In this document: positions 7,420 through 14,451 of the stretch, in pieces | Numbering within the stretch: the stretch's first letter is position 1 | Layout: each line of letters begins with the position of its first letter | NCBI GenBank assembly: GCA_041652635.1 | Contig: JBAZGW010000016.1 | Span: 1-22,895 of the forward strand | Origin: Undivivens sp041652635 | GTDB lineage: Bacteria > Omnitrophota > Gorgyraeia > Gygaellales > Profunditerraquicolaceae | Length of the DNA stretch: 22,895 nucleotides | Direction: 5' to 3' | Notes under the pieces: model-generated | Told to the model about the DNA's origin: nothing | What the model saw: only the letters and a program-made list of their open reading frames with translations | Database searches by the model: none | Translations under genes and position numbers: made by a program

Positions 7420-9252
7420 ATGAAAATGGTAAAGCAAGACAGGGTTACATTGTTTTTCGTGCCGGCATTGATTATGGTTTTCGTATTCAATTGCTTGGTC
7501 GCGGTTACCGCGTCCGCGGGTGTGGCTGACAAAGATCATTTGAGGAAGGAATCCGCCGCTTCTGTCAGCGGAGAGGAAATAAAAGACGACTTGCAGGCAT
7601 CCCGAGAAAATAGTCCCGGATCCAATGACGGCGGGTCGGTTTTGTTCGACACTGCAGGGAAGGACTATTATCCGCAGATCGCTAAAGCGATCGGGAGTAA
7701 TGCGGATGAAGCACAGGTCAGTAATGACGTGAATGAACTGCTTAAACAGGATGAGGCTTATTTTATGGCTACGGGCGGTTCTTCTTTGGAGACTTTCCTG
7801 AAGAAAGCGAAGCAGGTTCTTGATACGGCCGAGCAGCAGGGGAACACTATTCGGACGCAGCCCCTTATCGTTTCGACCGACTTGTTCACTGCCAGTTCAC
7901 AGCCTGGGTATTTGGCCGGTATCGCATTGGTGGGGAAATATTTGGGAAATCGTTTCAATATAGTGGCAGTGGGCAGAGGGAATAAAATAGTAAACAGGTT
8001 GTTCGCTGATAAACCGGCGGTTATCGATTCTTGGGTTAATAAATCGCTTTTTTCCAACAAGGTAAAAGACGATGGGGCATATCATGGTGCTTCTATGGTA
8101 TTAGCTGATGGTGAAGTTCCTAATCGCGACCTGCTGGAAGCGGCCCGTGCCTCCGATAGCAGTGATTGGGAGATAAGGCTGTTTTCCGCAAACACACCGT
8201 TTTCCTGGGCAGTCCTGGGAAGTGCCATATCCGAAGCATTCCCGGAATTGTTAAGGAATCAATGGGCTGAATATTGGAATAATGTTCCAGGGGCCGGCAA
8301 ACAGGTTACATCCAGGAATGGCCAGGGGATGTTTAATTTTGATACCGGTTCCGTGTTGACTCCAGAAGCGCAGCGGGCGGCTATTTCTTTTCGGAAAGCC
8401 GCATTCGATATTTTCAGCACTTCTGATTTTGCCGGAATCACCGGGGCAGACGTGGATTCGGCTTCTTTAATGTTGTTGGCGCGGAAAAAAGGATTGGACG
8501 AGCAGGAAACCGGGAAAATCGTCAGCGCCGCCAACAATTTGAGAAAGCAGGATTCGATTGTTTTCCAGCGGGAATTAGCCGGAGCAGAATTTGATGCTTT
8601 CTTGGCTTCAGCCGCGGCTGAACTTGACGCGGCTGAGAAGGACGGCAAGACAGTGGCGACGCAGACAATAGCCGTTTCGTCAACGCTTTTTAACAAATAT
8701 CAGCAGGGGTATATGACCCCGCTGGCATTGGTCAAGAGGCATCTTGGTAAAAGAGTCAATCTTGTGGTTTTTGGACCCGGCGCTGAGACTATCAAGGCCA
8801 TTTTAGGCAATAAAGTCGATGCCGTCGAAAATAAGGAGGAATTCCTTAAAAGCGTCGGTTCATATAAAGACGCAATGGTTGTTCTCGCCAAAGGCGAGAC
8901 CGCGGATGCCCGTCTGCATGAGGCTGCGCGGGAAGGAAAACTGAAACTGATGGCGGCTAATACTTATTTGTCAAGCGTGGTAATCGGCAATGCCGTTGCG
9001 AAACTCTTTCCCGGTATGCTGATGGATGTGTGGAAGCAGTTCTTCGTTTCCATCCGCGAAGCCGGCGTAATTACGGAACAGGCATATAAGGCAGGTTACG
9101 ATGACGTGGTGAAACATAGTTGGGTCAACGTCAAGAAGATCGATGACGTGTTCCAATTCAATGGTGACATGGATATGTCCGTCGCTTCCAAGTTAACGGA
9201 GAGTGCGGAGGTATACGCAACAACTTCTCAGAAAGCCGGCATAGGAGTCTAA
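7420..9252 (+). CDS. Exported protein of unknown function with a tandem internal duplication
   Basis: The frame is open from an ATG at 7369, but the ATG at 7420 has a much better ribosome binding site (GGGAGGAAG, about 3-6 bases upstream). It also places a signal peptide at the very N terminus: MKMVKQDR, then a hydrophobic core, then a small-residue cleavage region near residue 32. The mature part starts with a polar, low-complexity stretch that includes SNDGGS. Two homologous segments of about 170-180 residues follow, encoded at about 7744-8286 and 8545-9054. Each begins with KQD and has a conserved TLF/DLF turn, an LVGKYLG or LVKRHLG block, a later AxMVLAxGE motif and an AANTxxS or SANTPFS motif. 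No catalytic motif was recognised. The spacing to the preceding gene (107 bases) would allow co-transcription, and a strong terminator follows at 9288. Product class unknown; a binding or structural role in the periplasm is only a guess. Confidence 0.8.
   Translation: MKMVKQDRVTLFFVPALIMVFVFNCLVAVTASAGVADKDHLRKESAASVSGEEIKDDLQASRENSPGSNDGGSVLFDTAGKDYYPQIAKAIGSNADEAQVSNDVNELLKQDEAYFMATGGSSLETFLKKAKQVLDTAEQQGNTIRTQPLIVSTDLFTASSQPGYLAGIALVGKYLGNRFNIVAVGRGNKIVNRLFADKPAVIDSWVNKSLFSNKVKDDGAYHGASMVLADGEVPNRDLLEAARASDSSDWEIRLFSANTPFSWAVLGSAISEAFPELLRNQWAEYWNNVPGAGKQVTSRNGQGMFNFDTGSVLTPEAQRAAISFRKAAFDIFSTSDFAGITGADVDSASLMLLARKKGLDEQETGKIVSAANNLRKQDSIVFQRELAGAEFDAFLASAAAELDAAEKDGKTVATQTIAVSSTLFNKYQQGYMTPLALVKRHLGKRVNLVVFGPGAETIKAILGNKVDAVENKEEFLKSVGSYKDAMVVLAKGETADARLHEAAREGKLKLMAANTYLSSVVIGNAVAKLFPGMLMDVWKQFFVSIREAGVITEQAYKAGYDDVVKHSWVNVKKIDDVFQFNGDMDMSVASKLTESAEVYATTSQKAGIGV
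7744..8286 (+). repeat. Internal protein repeat, unit 1
   Basis: This is the first of two homologous segments in the exported protein at 7420-9252. It aligns with 8545-9054 at protein level (KQD start, GY-LA-ALV-K-LG core, ASMVLADGE, SANT) and ends near YWNNV. DNA identity is low, so the duplication is old. Confidence 0.7.
8545..9054 (+). repeat. Internal protein repeat, unit 2
   Basis: This is the second homologous segment in the exported protein (KQD start, GYMTPLALVKRHLG core, DAMVVLAKGE, AANT, ending near QFFVSI). It is slightly shorter than unit 1. Confidence 0.7.
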
Positions 9253-9287
9253 CGTCAGGGGTTGTTTTGGTGGGTGTTCGGTTATTA

Positions 9288-9318
9288 AAAGGCCAGCCGC
9301 ATTGCAGGGCTGGCCTTT
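9288..9318 (+). terminator. Rho-independent terminator after the duplicated exported protein
   Basis: A perfect 11-bp stem pairs AAAGGCCAGCC 9288-9298 with GGCTGGCCTTT 9308-9318 around a 9-nt loop. It lies 36 bases after the stop codon. The A/T ends make it potentially bidirectional. Confidence 0.85.
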
Positions 9319-9419
9319 CATATACATACACAAGGCCGGGTAAGTTCTGTAGAATGACTTGTTTGTGGAGTTTAATCGGAGCGCAGAATTCCCGAATGCC
9401 GAGTATTAATATCGTCTAT

Positions 9420-9500
9420 CGGTTACGGCTTTCTGACGTTACCGTAACCGAAAACTGATGGGGTTTCGTTACCATAGCCGTAGCCGTTATTTTACGGCGG
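9420..9500. repeat. ~80-bp direct repeat, copy A
   Basis: This copy matches 9635-9715 closely. It starts with the inverted repeat CGGTTACGG 9420-9428 / CCGTAACCG 9442-9450. It ends with the block from GTTACCATAGCCGT to TTTTACGGCGG, in which GCCGT 9483-9487 pairs with ACGGC 9494-9498. No coding potential is seen. Confidence 0.75.
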
Positions 9501-9569
9501 GCTAAGCCTCGCCAATCTTTGTGGCGGGATTAACCTCGCCAACGCACCAGTGGCGGGCAAAGTCTCGCC
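9496..9569. repeat. Three tandem small hairpins (GGCGGG...CTCGCC)
   Basis: GGCGGG starts at 9496, 9523 and 9552. Each copy is followed 6 bases later by CTCGCC (9508, 9535, 9564), giving a 6-bp stem with one G-U pair. The spacing is 27-29 bases. A degenerate fourth unit (GGCGGACG then CGTC) lies at about 9581-9595. Loop sequences differ while stems are kept. The function is unknown. Confidence 0.7.
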
Positions 9570-9634
9570 AATGCTTTAATGGCGGACGTTTCGTCAGTAG
9601 TCAAGCGAAGTCCGGCAAAGTTCCAGTGACGGAA

Positions 9635-9715
9635 GGTTACGGCTTTAAAACGTTACCGTGACCAAATGCCGATACGGGCTGCGTTACCATAGCCGTTACC
9701 GGTATTTTACGGCGG
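9635..9715. repeat. ~80-bp direct repeat, copy B
   Basis: This is the second copy of the 9420-9500 repeat. The first stem becomes GGTTACGG / CCGTGACC, which still pairs through one G-U. GTTACCATAGCCGT and TTTTACGGCGG are identical to copy A, and the central 20 bases diverge. Confidence 0.75.
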
Positions 9716-9731
9716 ATAATAATTCAGAAAA

Positions 9732-9836
9732 GAAACCACGGGCGCCTGTCCTGAGCCCTTCGACAAGTTTTAATGGTGAGCAAAATCGAATCCGCTCAGG
9801 ATAAACTTCGCCGAAGGATTAGCCCGTGGAGTATTC
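9732..9836. repeat. Dispersed structured repeat, copy 2
   Basis: This is the partner of 5657-5760. The outer stem pairs CCACGGGC 9736-9743 with GCCCGTGG 9822-9829. The inner stem pairs TCCTGAGC 9749-9756 with GCTCAGGA 9794-9801; both stems are perfect here. TTCGA and TCGAA inside the inner stem extend the pairing. The strip GGATTAGCCCG near the right end is identical in both copies. Confidence 0.8.
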
Positions 9837-9993
9837 ATTTCCGGGAGCGGCCCTCGCAAGGAGTCCGATGCCATCGGTTTTCATCAATGCAGCCTGTTGC
9901 GGGGGAAATGCCCCTTGGTTAGTAAAAAAGGGGGCATCCCGGTGTAACTCTCTGTAACTCAATTCGTTGCACGGGTTTTTTTAAAAATAAAAC
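9837..9993. other. Non-coding stretch with small hairpin and 8-bp direct repeat
   Basis: No gene is seen. A minor stem pairs CCGAT 9865-9869 with ATCGG 9873-9877. ATGCCCC 9908-9914 pairs with GGGGCAT 9931-9937. The octamer TGTAACTC occurs at 9943-9950 and 9953-9960, one helical turn apart, 34 bases upstream of the pilZ promoter, so it could be an activator or operator site. Confidence 0.4.
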
Positions 9994-10021
9994 TTGCTAA
10001 ACTTAAATAAGTTGATACAAT
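9994..10021 (+). promoter_or_regulatory. Promoter of the PilZ/bL27-like gene pair
   Basis: TTGCTA 9994-9999 and TACAAT 10016-10021 are 16 bases apart, with an extended -10 (TGA before TACAAT). The predicted start near 10028 leaves a leader of about 24 bases that holds the ribosome binding site of the PilZ gene. Confidence 0.6.
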
Positions 10022-10051
10022 TAGGTCAAAGCCACGGAGAAAGGAAACTCT

Positions 10052-10375
10052 ATGGACGACAGGAGGGTTTTTGAACGGATGCAGGCAAAGTTCCCTCTTA
10101 AGTTTCTGGAGGCTACGGCTAGCGAAGAGAGTAATGGCGAAACTTTCGACATCAGCGCCAACGGAATGGGGCTGACTTCCCGTAACAGGCTGCCGGTAAA
10201 CTCCCGGTTGGAGGTATGGCTGCAAATCCCCGAACAGGCAGAGCCTTTCTATGCCAGAGCTGAAGTTGTCTGGTCTTTAAAGAACCGTGAAGACGGGTTG
10301 TGCCGTGCGGGAGTGCGTTTGGAAAAAGCTGAATTAATGGGGCTGGCCAGAGCCCTTTGGTCTAAAGCAAGATAA
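10052..10375 (+). CDS. PilZ-domain protein (probable c-di-GMP binding)
   Basis: This 107-residue cytoplasmic protein consists of one PilZ domain. The two c-di-GMP-binding signatures are present: an R5-x3-R9 motif at the N terminus (DRRVFER) and DISANG at 33-38, matching the [D/N]xSxxG pattern. These are followed by the alternating strands of the barrel and a C-terminal helix. Single-domain PilZ proteins act as adaptors that change partner activity when c-di-GMP binds. The ribosome binding site GGAGAAAGGA lies about 7 bases before the ATG. It is followed after 13 bases by a bL27-like gene, probably on the same transcript. No diguanylate cyclase is in the window, so the partner cannot be told. 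Confidence 0.85.
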   Translation: MDDRRVFERMQAKFPLKFLEATASEESNGETFDISANGMGLTSRNRLPVNSRLEVWLQIPEQAEPFYARAEVVWSLKNREDGLCRAGVRLEKAELMGLARALWSKAR

Positions 10376-10388
10376 AGGAGAAGGCATC

Positions 10389-10628
10389 ATGGCTGGAGGA
10401 AAAGCAACACCAAAGAAGGATAGGGGCACTAAAGTTTCCGGCGGACAGATGGTAAAAACCGGGCAGATACTTGTGCGCGGGTTCAGTCATTATAAAGCCG
10501 GAACAAATACAAAAGGCGTGGGGACTATTATGTCTCTTTGTTCAGGTAAAATAAACTTTAGCCGGAAGAAGACCCCGCACGGGAAAATGCGTACTTTTGT
10601 TAACGTTATCCCGGTTGATAAAGCTTGA
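10389..10628 (+). CDS. rpmA: Divergent ribosomal protein bL27-like protein
   Basis: This 79-residue basic protein has the bL27 framework. It has a short glycine/lysine-rich N-terminal tail (MAGGKATPKKDRG, like the MAHKKGG tail), the core GGQMVKTGQILVR at about 19-31, and a closing GTIMSLCSGKINFSRK strand pair. bL27 sits at the peptidyl-transferase centre of the 50S subunit. Odd points are that the usual RQRGTxxxPGxNVGxGxDxTLF stretch is replaced by RGFSHYKAGTNTKGVGTIM, and the gene follows a PilZ gene rather than rplU (bL21). It may be the organism's only bL27 in divergent form, or a paralogue. AAGGAGAAGG gives a good ribosome binding site. A terminator follows after 181 bases. Confidence 0.7.
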   Translation: MAGGKATPKKDRGTKVSGGQMVKTGQILVRGFSHYKAGTNTKGVGTIMSLCSGKINFSRKKTPHGKMRTFVNVIPVDKA

Positions 10629-10809
10629 TCTATCCGTAAAGGAAATGTCCCGGCTTAATTGGCGCTTACAACCGTTGAATTATTCGTTTCCCGCAATTAA
10701 TATGTCCGATTTTAGCGAGTGTTGACGGGTATAATAAATAAACGGCATCTTTATATCTTTTTTCGCGATGCAGGTTAAATAAGGAATAATCGGTAAGCTT
10801 GATCGGACG

Positions 10810-10841
10810 AAAAACCCCTGAATGCGCATTCAGGGGTTTTT
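10810..10841. terminator. Bidirectional terminator between convergent transcripts
   Basis: CCCCTGAATGC 10815-10825 and GCATTCAGGGG 10826-10836 form a perfect palindrome flanked by five A and five T. It lies 45 bases beyond the lpxB stop (minus) and 181 bases beyond the bL27-like stop (plus), so it can end both transcripts. Confidence 0.9.
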
Positions 10842-10886
10842 CTTTAGCACACTAAGGAACGTTCCGGGAGTTAGTCAGTGATCGAT

Positions 10887-12053
10887 CTATCCCGCCGTTC
10901 GCCTTTTTTCTACGAATTCAACGATCGCCTCCGCGGCCCTGCCGACGGACTGCCCTTGCCCGATACTATCTTTTACGCGGCGCAGCCCTTTTTTTATGCC
11001 GGCGGCAGCGGCAGAGTCGGAAATCACGCTGTAAGCGTATCCCGCGATGCGCTCCGGTTTCATGTTGTATTGTAGGAATTCTTTCACTATTTCTTTGCCG
11101 AAGATGATGTTGACGATCCCCGCGTGCTTGGTCTTCAGCAGTATCTTTAGGAACGCCCAGGTAAGAAATGAAACTCTATACATTATCGCCATCGGTACGC
11201 CGATGACCGCCGCTTCCAGTGTGGCTGTCCCGGAAGCGACCAAAGCGAAGTCGCTTGCTTCCAGCGCTTCATAGTTATATCCGGAAATGATCTTTATGTC
11301 CAGCCCGTATTCATAAACGCGGTCTTGCAAGAGGTCGAATGGTATGCCTGGTGCGTGCAAAAGGAGGAACTGGACTTTACCGCCGAGCATTTCATTCAAT
11401 ATCGCGCAGGTATCCAGCATCGGGTTCAGCAGCGCCGTTATTTCTTTTCGGCGTGAACCGGGCATAAGCGCGATCACCGGTATTCCTTCGCGGATGCGGT
11501 TATTCTGCAGTAGAGCGGCTTTTTTTATGGGATCGGGTTTTACCATTTCGATCAGCGGATGTCCGGAAAAGAAGACAGGGACGTTTTCTTTTTTATAGAG
11601 TTTTTCTTCGAACTGGAACAGGACTATCATCAGCTCCACGTCCCTGCGTATAGCTTTTATCCTGCCCGCTCCCCAGGCCCATATCTGCGGGCTGACATAA
11701 TAAATGACCGGGATCCCGGCCTTTCTTAATTTTGCCGCCAGTCTTAAGTTGAAGCCGGGATAGTCCACCAGAATGGCCGCGTCGGGGCGGAAGGAAGAGG
11801 CAAAGGATACTACTTTATTGAAGACGGCTTTGAATTTATGCAGGTTTTTAAATACTTCCGAAAAGCCCACCACTGAAAGGGATGTCATATCCGCGAGTAT
11901 TTCCATTCCGGCAAGCCTGGATCTTTCCCCTCCCAGACCGCAAAAATGCGCGGAAGGCAGCCGTTTGCGGATCTCCTTGATGAGTTCGGCCGCGTACATA
12001 TCTCCGGATACTTCGCCGGAAACGATCAGTATTCTGGGGGACTTGTTGTTCAT
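10887..12053 (-). CDS. lpxB: Lipid-A-disaccharide synthase
   Basis: LpxB is the peripheral inner-membrane glycosyltransferase (GT19) that joins UDP-2,3-diacylglucosamine and lipid X into lipid A disaccharide. The product has 388 residues, the usual family length. It shows SGEVSGD at 12-18, a VDYPGFN segment, SPQIWAWG, MPGSRRKEI and ASGTATLEAA, all standard LpxB blocks. The frame is open to an earlier start at 12137, but that position lies upstream of the predicted transcription start of the promoter at 12128-12156. The ATG at 12053 starts the protein just before the family's first strand, so it was chosen; its ribosome binding site (AGAGA) is weak. It diverges from the MsbA-like exporter, which fits lipid A synthesis and export. 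It implies a lipopolysaccharide-type outer membrane. Confidence 0.95.
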   Translation of the reverse strand: MNNKSPRILIVSGEVSGDMYAAELIKEIRKRLPSAHFCGLGGERSRLAGMEILADMTSLSVVGFSEVFKNLHKFKAVFNKVVSFASSFRPDAAILVDYPGFNLRLAAKLRKAGIPVIYYVSPQIWAWGAGRIKAIRRDVELMIVLFQFEEKLYKKENVPVFFSGHPLIEMVKPDPIKKAALLQNNRIREGIPVIALMPGSRRKEITALLNPMLDTCAILNEMLGGKVQFLLLHAPGIPFDLLQDRVYEYGLDIKIISGYNYEALEASDFALVASGTATLEAAVIGVPMAIMYRVSFLTWAFLKILLKTKHAGIVNIIFGKEIVKEFLQYNMKPERIAGYAYSVISDSAAAAGIKKGLRRVKDSIGQGQSVGRAAEAIVEFVEKRRTAG

Positions 12054-12127
12054 TTCTCTTTGTTTAGTGTGCGCAGGCAGTACCCGGCCGTGATTACTGA
12101 CAGTGAGTTCTCGAGGACTATATCTGC

Positions 12128-12156
12128 ATAATAGCAAATGCCGGCTTTATTGGCAA
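12128..12156 (-). promoter_or_regulatory. lpxB promoter
   Basis: Read on the minus strand, TTGCCA (plus 12151-12156) and TATTAT (plus 12128-12133) are 17 bases apart, with TGC before the -10 making an extended -10. The start site is predicted near 12121, giving a leader of about 68 bases before the ATG at 12053. Confidence 0.65.
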
Positions 12157-12187
12157 CTGTATTTTGGAAGCCCATTTTAGGGAAGCG

Positions 12188-12240
12188 CATTAAGGGGCCA
12201 TTAAGGGCGCATTAAGGGGCACATTAAGGGCGCATTATTC
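12188..12240. repeat. Phased CATTAAGG array between divergent promoters
   Basis: CATTAAGG occurs at 12188, 12199, 12210 and 12222, with a degenerate copy (CATTATTC) at 12233; steps are 11, 11, 12 and 11 bases. A looser CATTTTAGGG lies at 12173. The array fills the gap between the lpxB -35 (12156) and the msbA -35 (12242). The copies sit on about one face of the helix, which suggests cooperative protein binding, though simple slippage is an alternative. Confidence 0.65.
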
Positions 12241-12241
12241 C

Positions 12242-12270
12242 TCGACAGGCAAACGGGAATGTGTTAATAT
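12242..12270 (+). promoter_or_regulatory. msbA promoter
   Basis: TCGACA 12242-12247 and TAATAT 12265-12270 are 17 bases apart, with an extended -10 (TGT before TAATAT). The predicted start is about 12277, giving a leader of about 168 bases. No clear fold or known leader was recognised in that stretch. Confidence 0.6.
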
Positions 12271-12444
12271 AACCACATTGATCGGAATGCGGGTTTACCC
12301 GTCCTGAGTATAGAGGGAACTCATAATAAATAGACTATGCCCGGTTTGCTCTCCGTGTTACGCGGACGTGTTTTTAAAAGAAAACATTTTTCCGGATAAC
12401 GCGGTAATCCGCAGCTTTTTACCGGTTCTCAATCTTAAGTCGAT

Positions 12445-14235
12445 ATGAAAGATTATTTCAGGCTTTTTCGGTTCGTAAAACCTTATTGGGCGCTGTTTTT
12501 AGCGGCGGTGTTATGTATGGCGGTATCCGCTCTTTTTGACGGTGTTTCTCTCGCCATGATGGTGCCTCTCGCCGATAAAGTGATGACGAACAAGCAGATC
12601 GTCCTGCCCGGTGCCGTCCCCAGTTTTTTGTCGGATTTTATCGCGTTCCTGAATAATATGCCTCAGCAGACCCTGCTTAATTACCTGGCAGTTTCTATCA
12701 TCATATTGTTTTTCCTGAAAGAAATCTTTACCTTCCTGCAGAGTTATCTTATGTCCGATCTGGGGCAGAGGGTGATCCGGGATATCCGTTCGATTCTTTA
12801 CGCCAAATTCCATTCGCTTTCTTTGGATTATTTTACCCATAAACGCGGCGGAGAGATGATCTCCAGGATAACCAACGACGTCCGGCTGGTGGAAAATGCC
12901 GTTTCTTACGGTTCCACCGACCTGGTGTATCAGAGTTTACAGGTGATCATATTCGCGGTAATGGCGTTTTTTATATACGCTAAGCTGGCTTTGATAATAC
13001 TCGTGATCTGTCCGCTCATCAGTTTTCCCATAATAAAGGTAGGGCGCGCCCTACGTAAACTCTCTCGCAGGGGGCAGGAAAAGATGGCGGATATAAATTC
13101 TTTGCTTTATGAGACTATTATCGGGGCAAGAATAGTGAAAGCTTTTAATATGGAAGAATACGAGAAGAAACGTTTTGCCGCCGTCAACCAGGATTATTTC
13201 CGGATCTCCATGAAATCCATCAAAAGGACGTTGATCTTAAGCCCGGCGACGGAATTCCTGGGTTGTCTTGCCGGGGTCTTCGTTTTTTTCTGGGGGGGGA
13301 AGGAAGTTATCGCGGGTAAACTTTCCTTCGGCATCCTGGGGCTTTTTCTCGCTTCGTTACTTTCATTGATCAGGCCTTTCAAGAAACTCAGCGCGGTGAA
13401 TTCTTTGAATCAGCAGGCCGTGGCCGCCGGCGTGCGCATATATGAGGTGCTTGACTCGGTGCCTTCAGTGGTGGACAGGCCGGGAGCCGGGGAAATGAAA
13501 GGCCTGAATGAGGGTATAGAATTCAGGAACGTGCATTTCCGTTACGAAAAGAGCAGCGTTATCCAAGACGTGAGTTTTAAGGTCCGCAAAGGAGAAATAG
13601 TCGCTATTGTCGGCCCCAGCGGAGCAGGAAAGACCACGTTGCTGGATTTGCTGCCGCGTTTTTACGACCCGCAGGAAGGGGTGATATTGATAGACGGCAG
13701 AGATATCCGGGAATCAAGCGTCGCTTCATTACGGGATAATATCGGCATAGTGAGCCAGGAAACGATACTTTTTAACGATACCATTAAGGCGAATATCGCT
13801 TACGGCCGGCCGGAAGCTTCTCTGGAAGAGGTGATGGTCGCTGCCGCGCAGGCCTGCGCCCACGATTTTATTATGCGTTTTCCCCAAGGATACGATACGG
13901 TCATCGGGGACCGGGGGATGATGATCTCCGGAGGCGAAAGGCAGCGGCTGGCGATTGCCAGGGCATTGCTTAAGAATCCTCCGATACTTATATTAGATGA
14001 AGCGACTTCGCAATTGGACGCGGAGTCTGAACGGCTGGTTCAGCAGGCGATCGACCGTTTGATCAGCGGCCGCACGGTCTTGGTTATCGCGCACAGGCTT
14101 TCGACAGTACGCAACGCGAACAGGATAATAGCGCTTGAAGGCGGCAGGATAGTGGAAAGCGGTAGGCACGAAGAATTGGTAAAGAACAACGGATTATACA
14201 GTAAGCTTTGCCGTATGCAGGAACTGCGGGACTGA
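12445..14235 (+). CDS. msbA: ABC exporter, MsbA-type lipid A/lipid flippase
   Basis: The 596-residue half-transporter fuses an N-terminal membrane domain (about residues 1-310, six predicted helices) to an ATPase domain (about 350-590). Walker A is GPSGAGKTT at 390-398, the ABC signature SGGE is at 495-498, Walker B ends at D518-E519 and the switch histidine is H550. Such homodimers flip lipid A core, phospholipids or drugs across the inner membrane. The family alone does not tell MsbA from multidrug exporters. The name rests on length, domain order and the divergent lpxB neighbour. The ribosome binding site is weak. No terminator follows clearly. Confidence 0.8.
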   Translation: MKDYFRLFRFVKPYWALFLAAVLCMAVSALFDGVSLAMMVPLADKVMTNKQIVLPGAVPSFLSDFIAFLNNMPQQTLLNYLAVSIIILFFLKEIFTFLQSYLMSDLGQRVIRDIRSILYAKFHSLSLDYFTHKRGGEMISRITNDVRLVENAVSYGSTDLVYQSLQVIIFAVMAFFIYAKLALIILVICPLISFPIIKVGRALRKLSRRGQEKMADINSLLYETIIGARIVKAFNMEEYEKKRFAAVNQDYFRISMKSIKRTLILSPATEFLGCLAGVFVFFWGGKEVIAGKLSFGILGLFLASLLSLIRPFKKLSAVNSLNQQAVAAGVRIYEVLDSVPSVVDRPGAGEMKGLNEGIEFRNVHFRYEKSSVIQDVSFKVRKGEIVAIVGPSGAGKTTLLDLLPRFYDPQEGVILIDGRDIRESSVASLRDNIGIVSQETILFNDTIKANIAYGRPEASLEEVMVAAAQACAHDFIMRFPQGYDTVIGDRGMMISGGERQRLAIARALLKNPPILILDEATSQLDAESERLVQQAIDRLISGRTVLVIAHRLSTVRNANRIIALEGGRIVESGRHEELVKNNGLYSKLCRMQELRD

Positions 14236-14259
14236 TTAAAGACAGGTTATGGAGAGAGA

Positions 14260-14302
14260 CGATGGACGAAACACGAAGCACGAGGGATGAAGGACGAAGC
14301 AT
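14260..14302. repeat. Purine-rich low-complexity repeat
   Basis: Variants of GACGAA, ACGAAGCACGA and GGATGAA follow one another with almost no pyrimidines except the spaced C and T. The stretch lies 25 bases after the msbA-like stop. It looks like a degenerate short tandem repeat and is not coding. Confidence 0.5.
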
Positions 14303-14417
14303 GATCCGCAACTACAAGATAAAAAATATCTATAGTCTAAAAAGCTGGTTTTGAGAGAACTTGTTATAAGTATTTGCGAGAACCCAAAATTCAGCACACA
14401 GAAGCGGAATTTTTTTG

Positions 14418-14445
14418 TTGCATAAACTCGTTTTTGTGTTAAAAT
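14418..14445 (+). promoter_or_regulatory. Probable rpsB operon promoter
   Basis: TTGCAT 14418-14423 and TAAAAT 14440-14445 are 16 bases apart, with an extended -10 (TGT before TAAAAT). The -35 match is poor and the -10 is good. The predicted start is near 14452, giving a leader of about 217 bases. Confidence 0.45.
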
Positions 14446-14451
14446 AACACT

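Noticed and set aside
9267..9458. 63-codon open frame over the terminator and repeats
   Set aside because: It runs through the terminator hairpin and repeat copy A, has no good ribosome site and matches nothing recognised.
9420..9715. CRISPR-like spacing of short repeats
   Set aside because: Repeat units are only 18 bases with 9-10-base gaps, there are no unique 30-base spacers, and no cas gene is nearby.
9843..9993. Possible c-di-GMP riboswitch before the PilZ gene
   Set aside because: The conserved GEMM core was not found, and the best promoter (9994-10021) lies downstream, so this stretch would not be in the mRNA.
10722..10735. TTGACG and TATAAT after the bL27-like gene
   Set aside because: The boxes are only two bases apart and no suitable partner lies at 16-18 bases, so this was not called a promoter. 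A short RNA ending at 10841 cannot be excluded.
12054..12137. Earlier lpxB start at 12137
   Set aside because: It lies upstream of the predicted lpxB transcription start and adds 28 residues with no family similarity.
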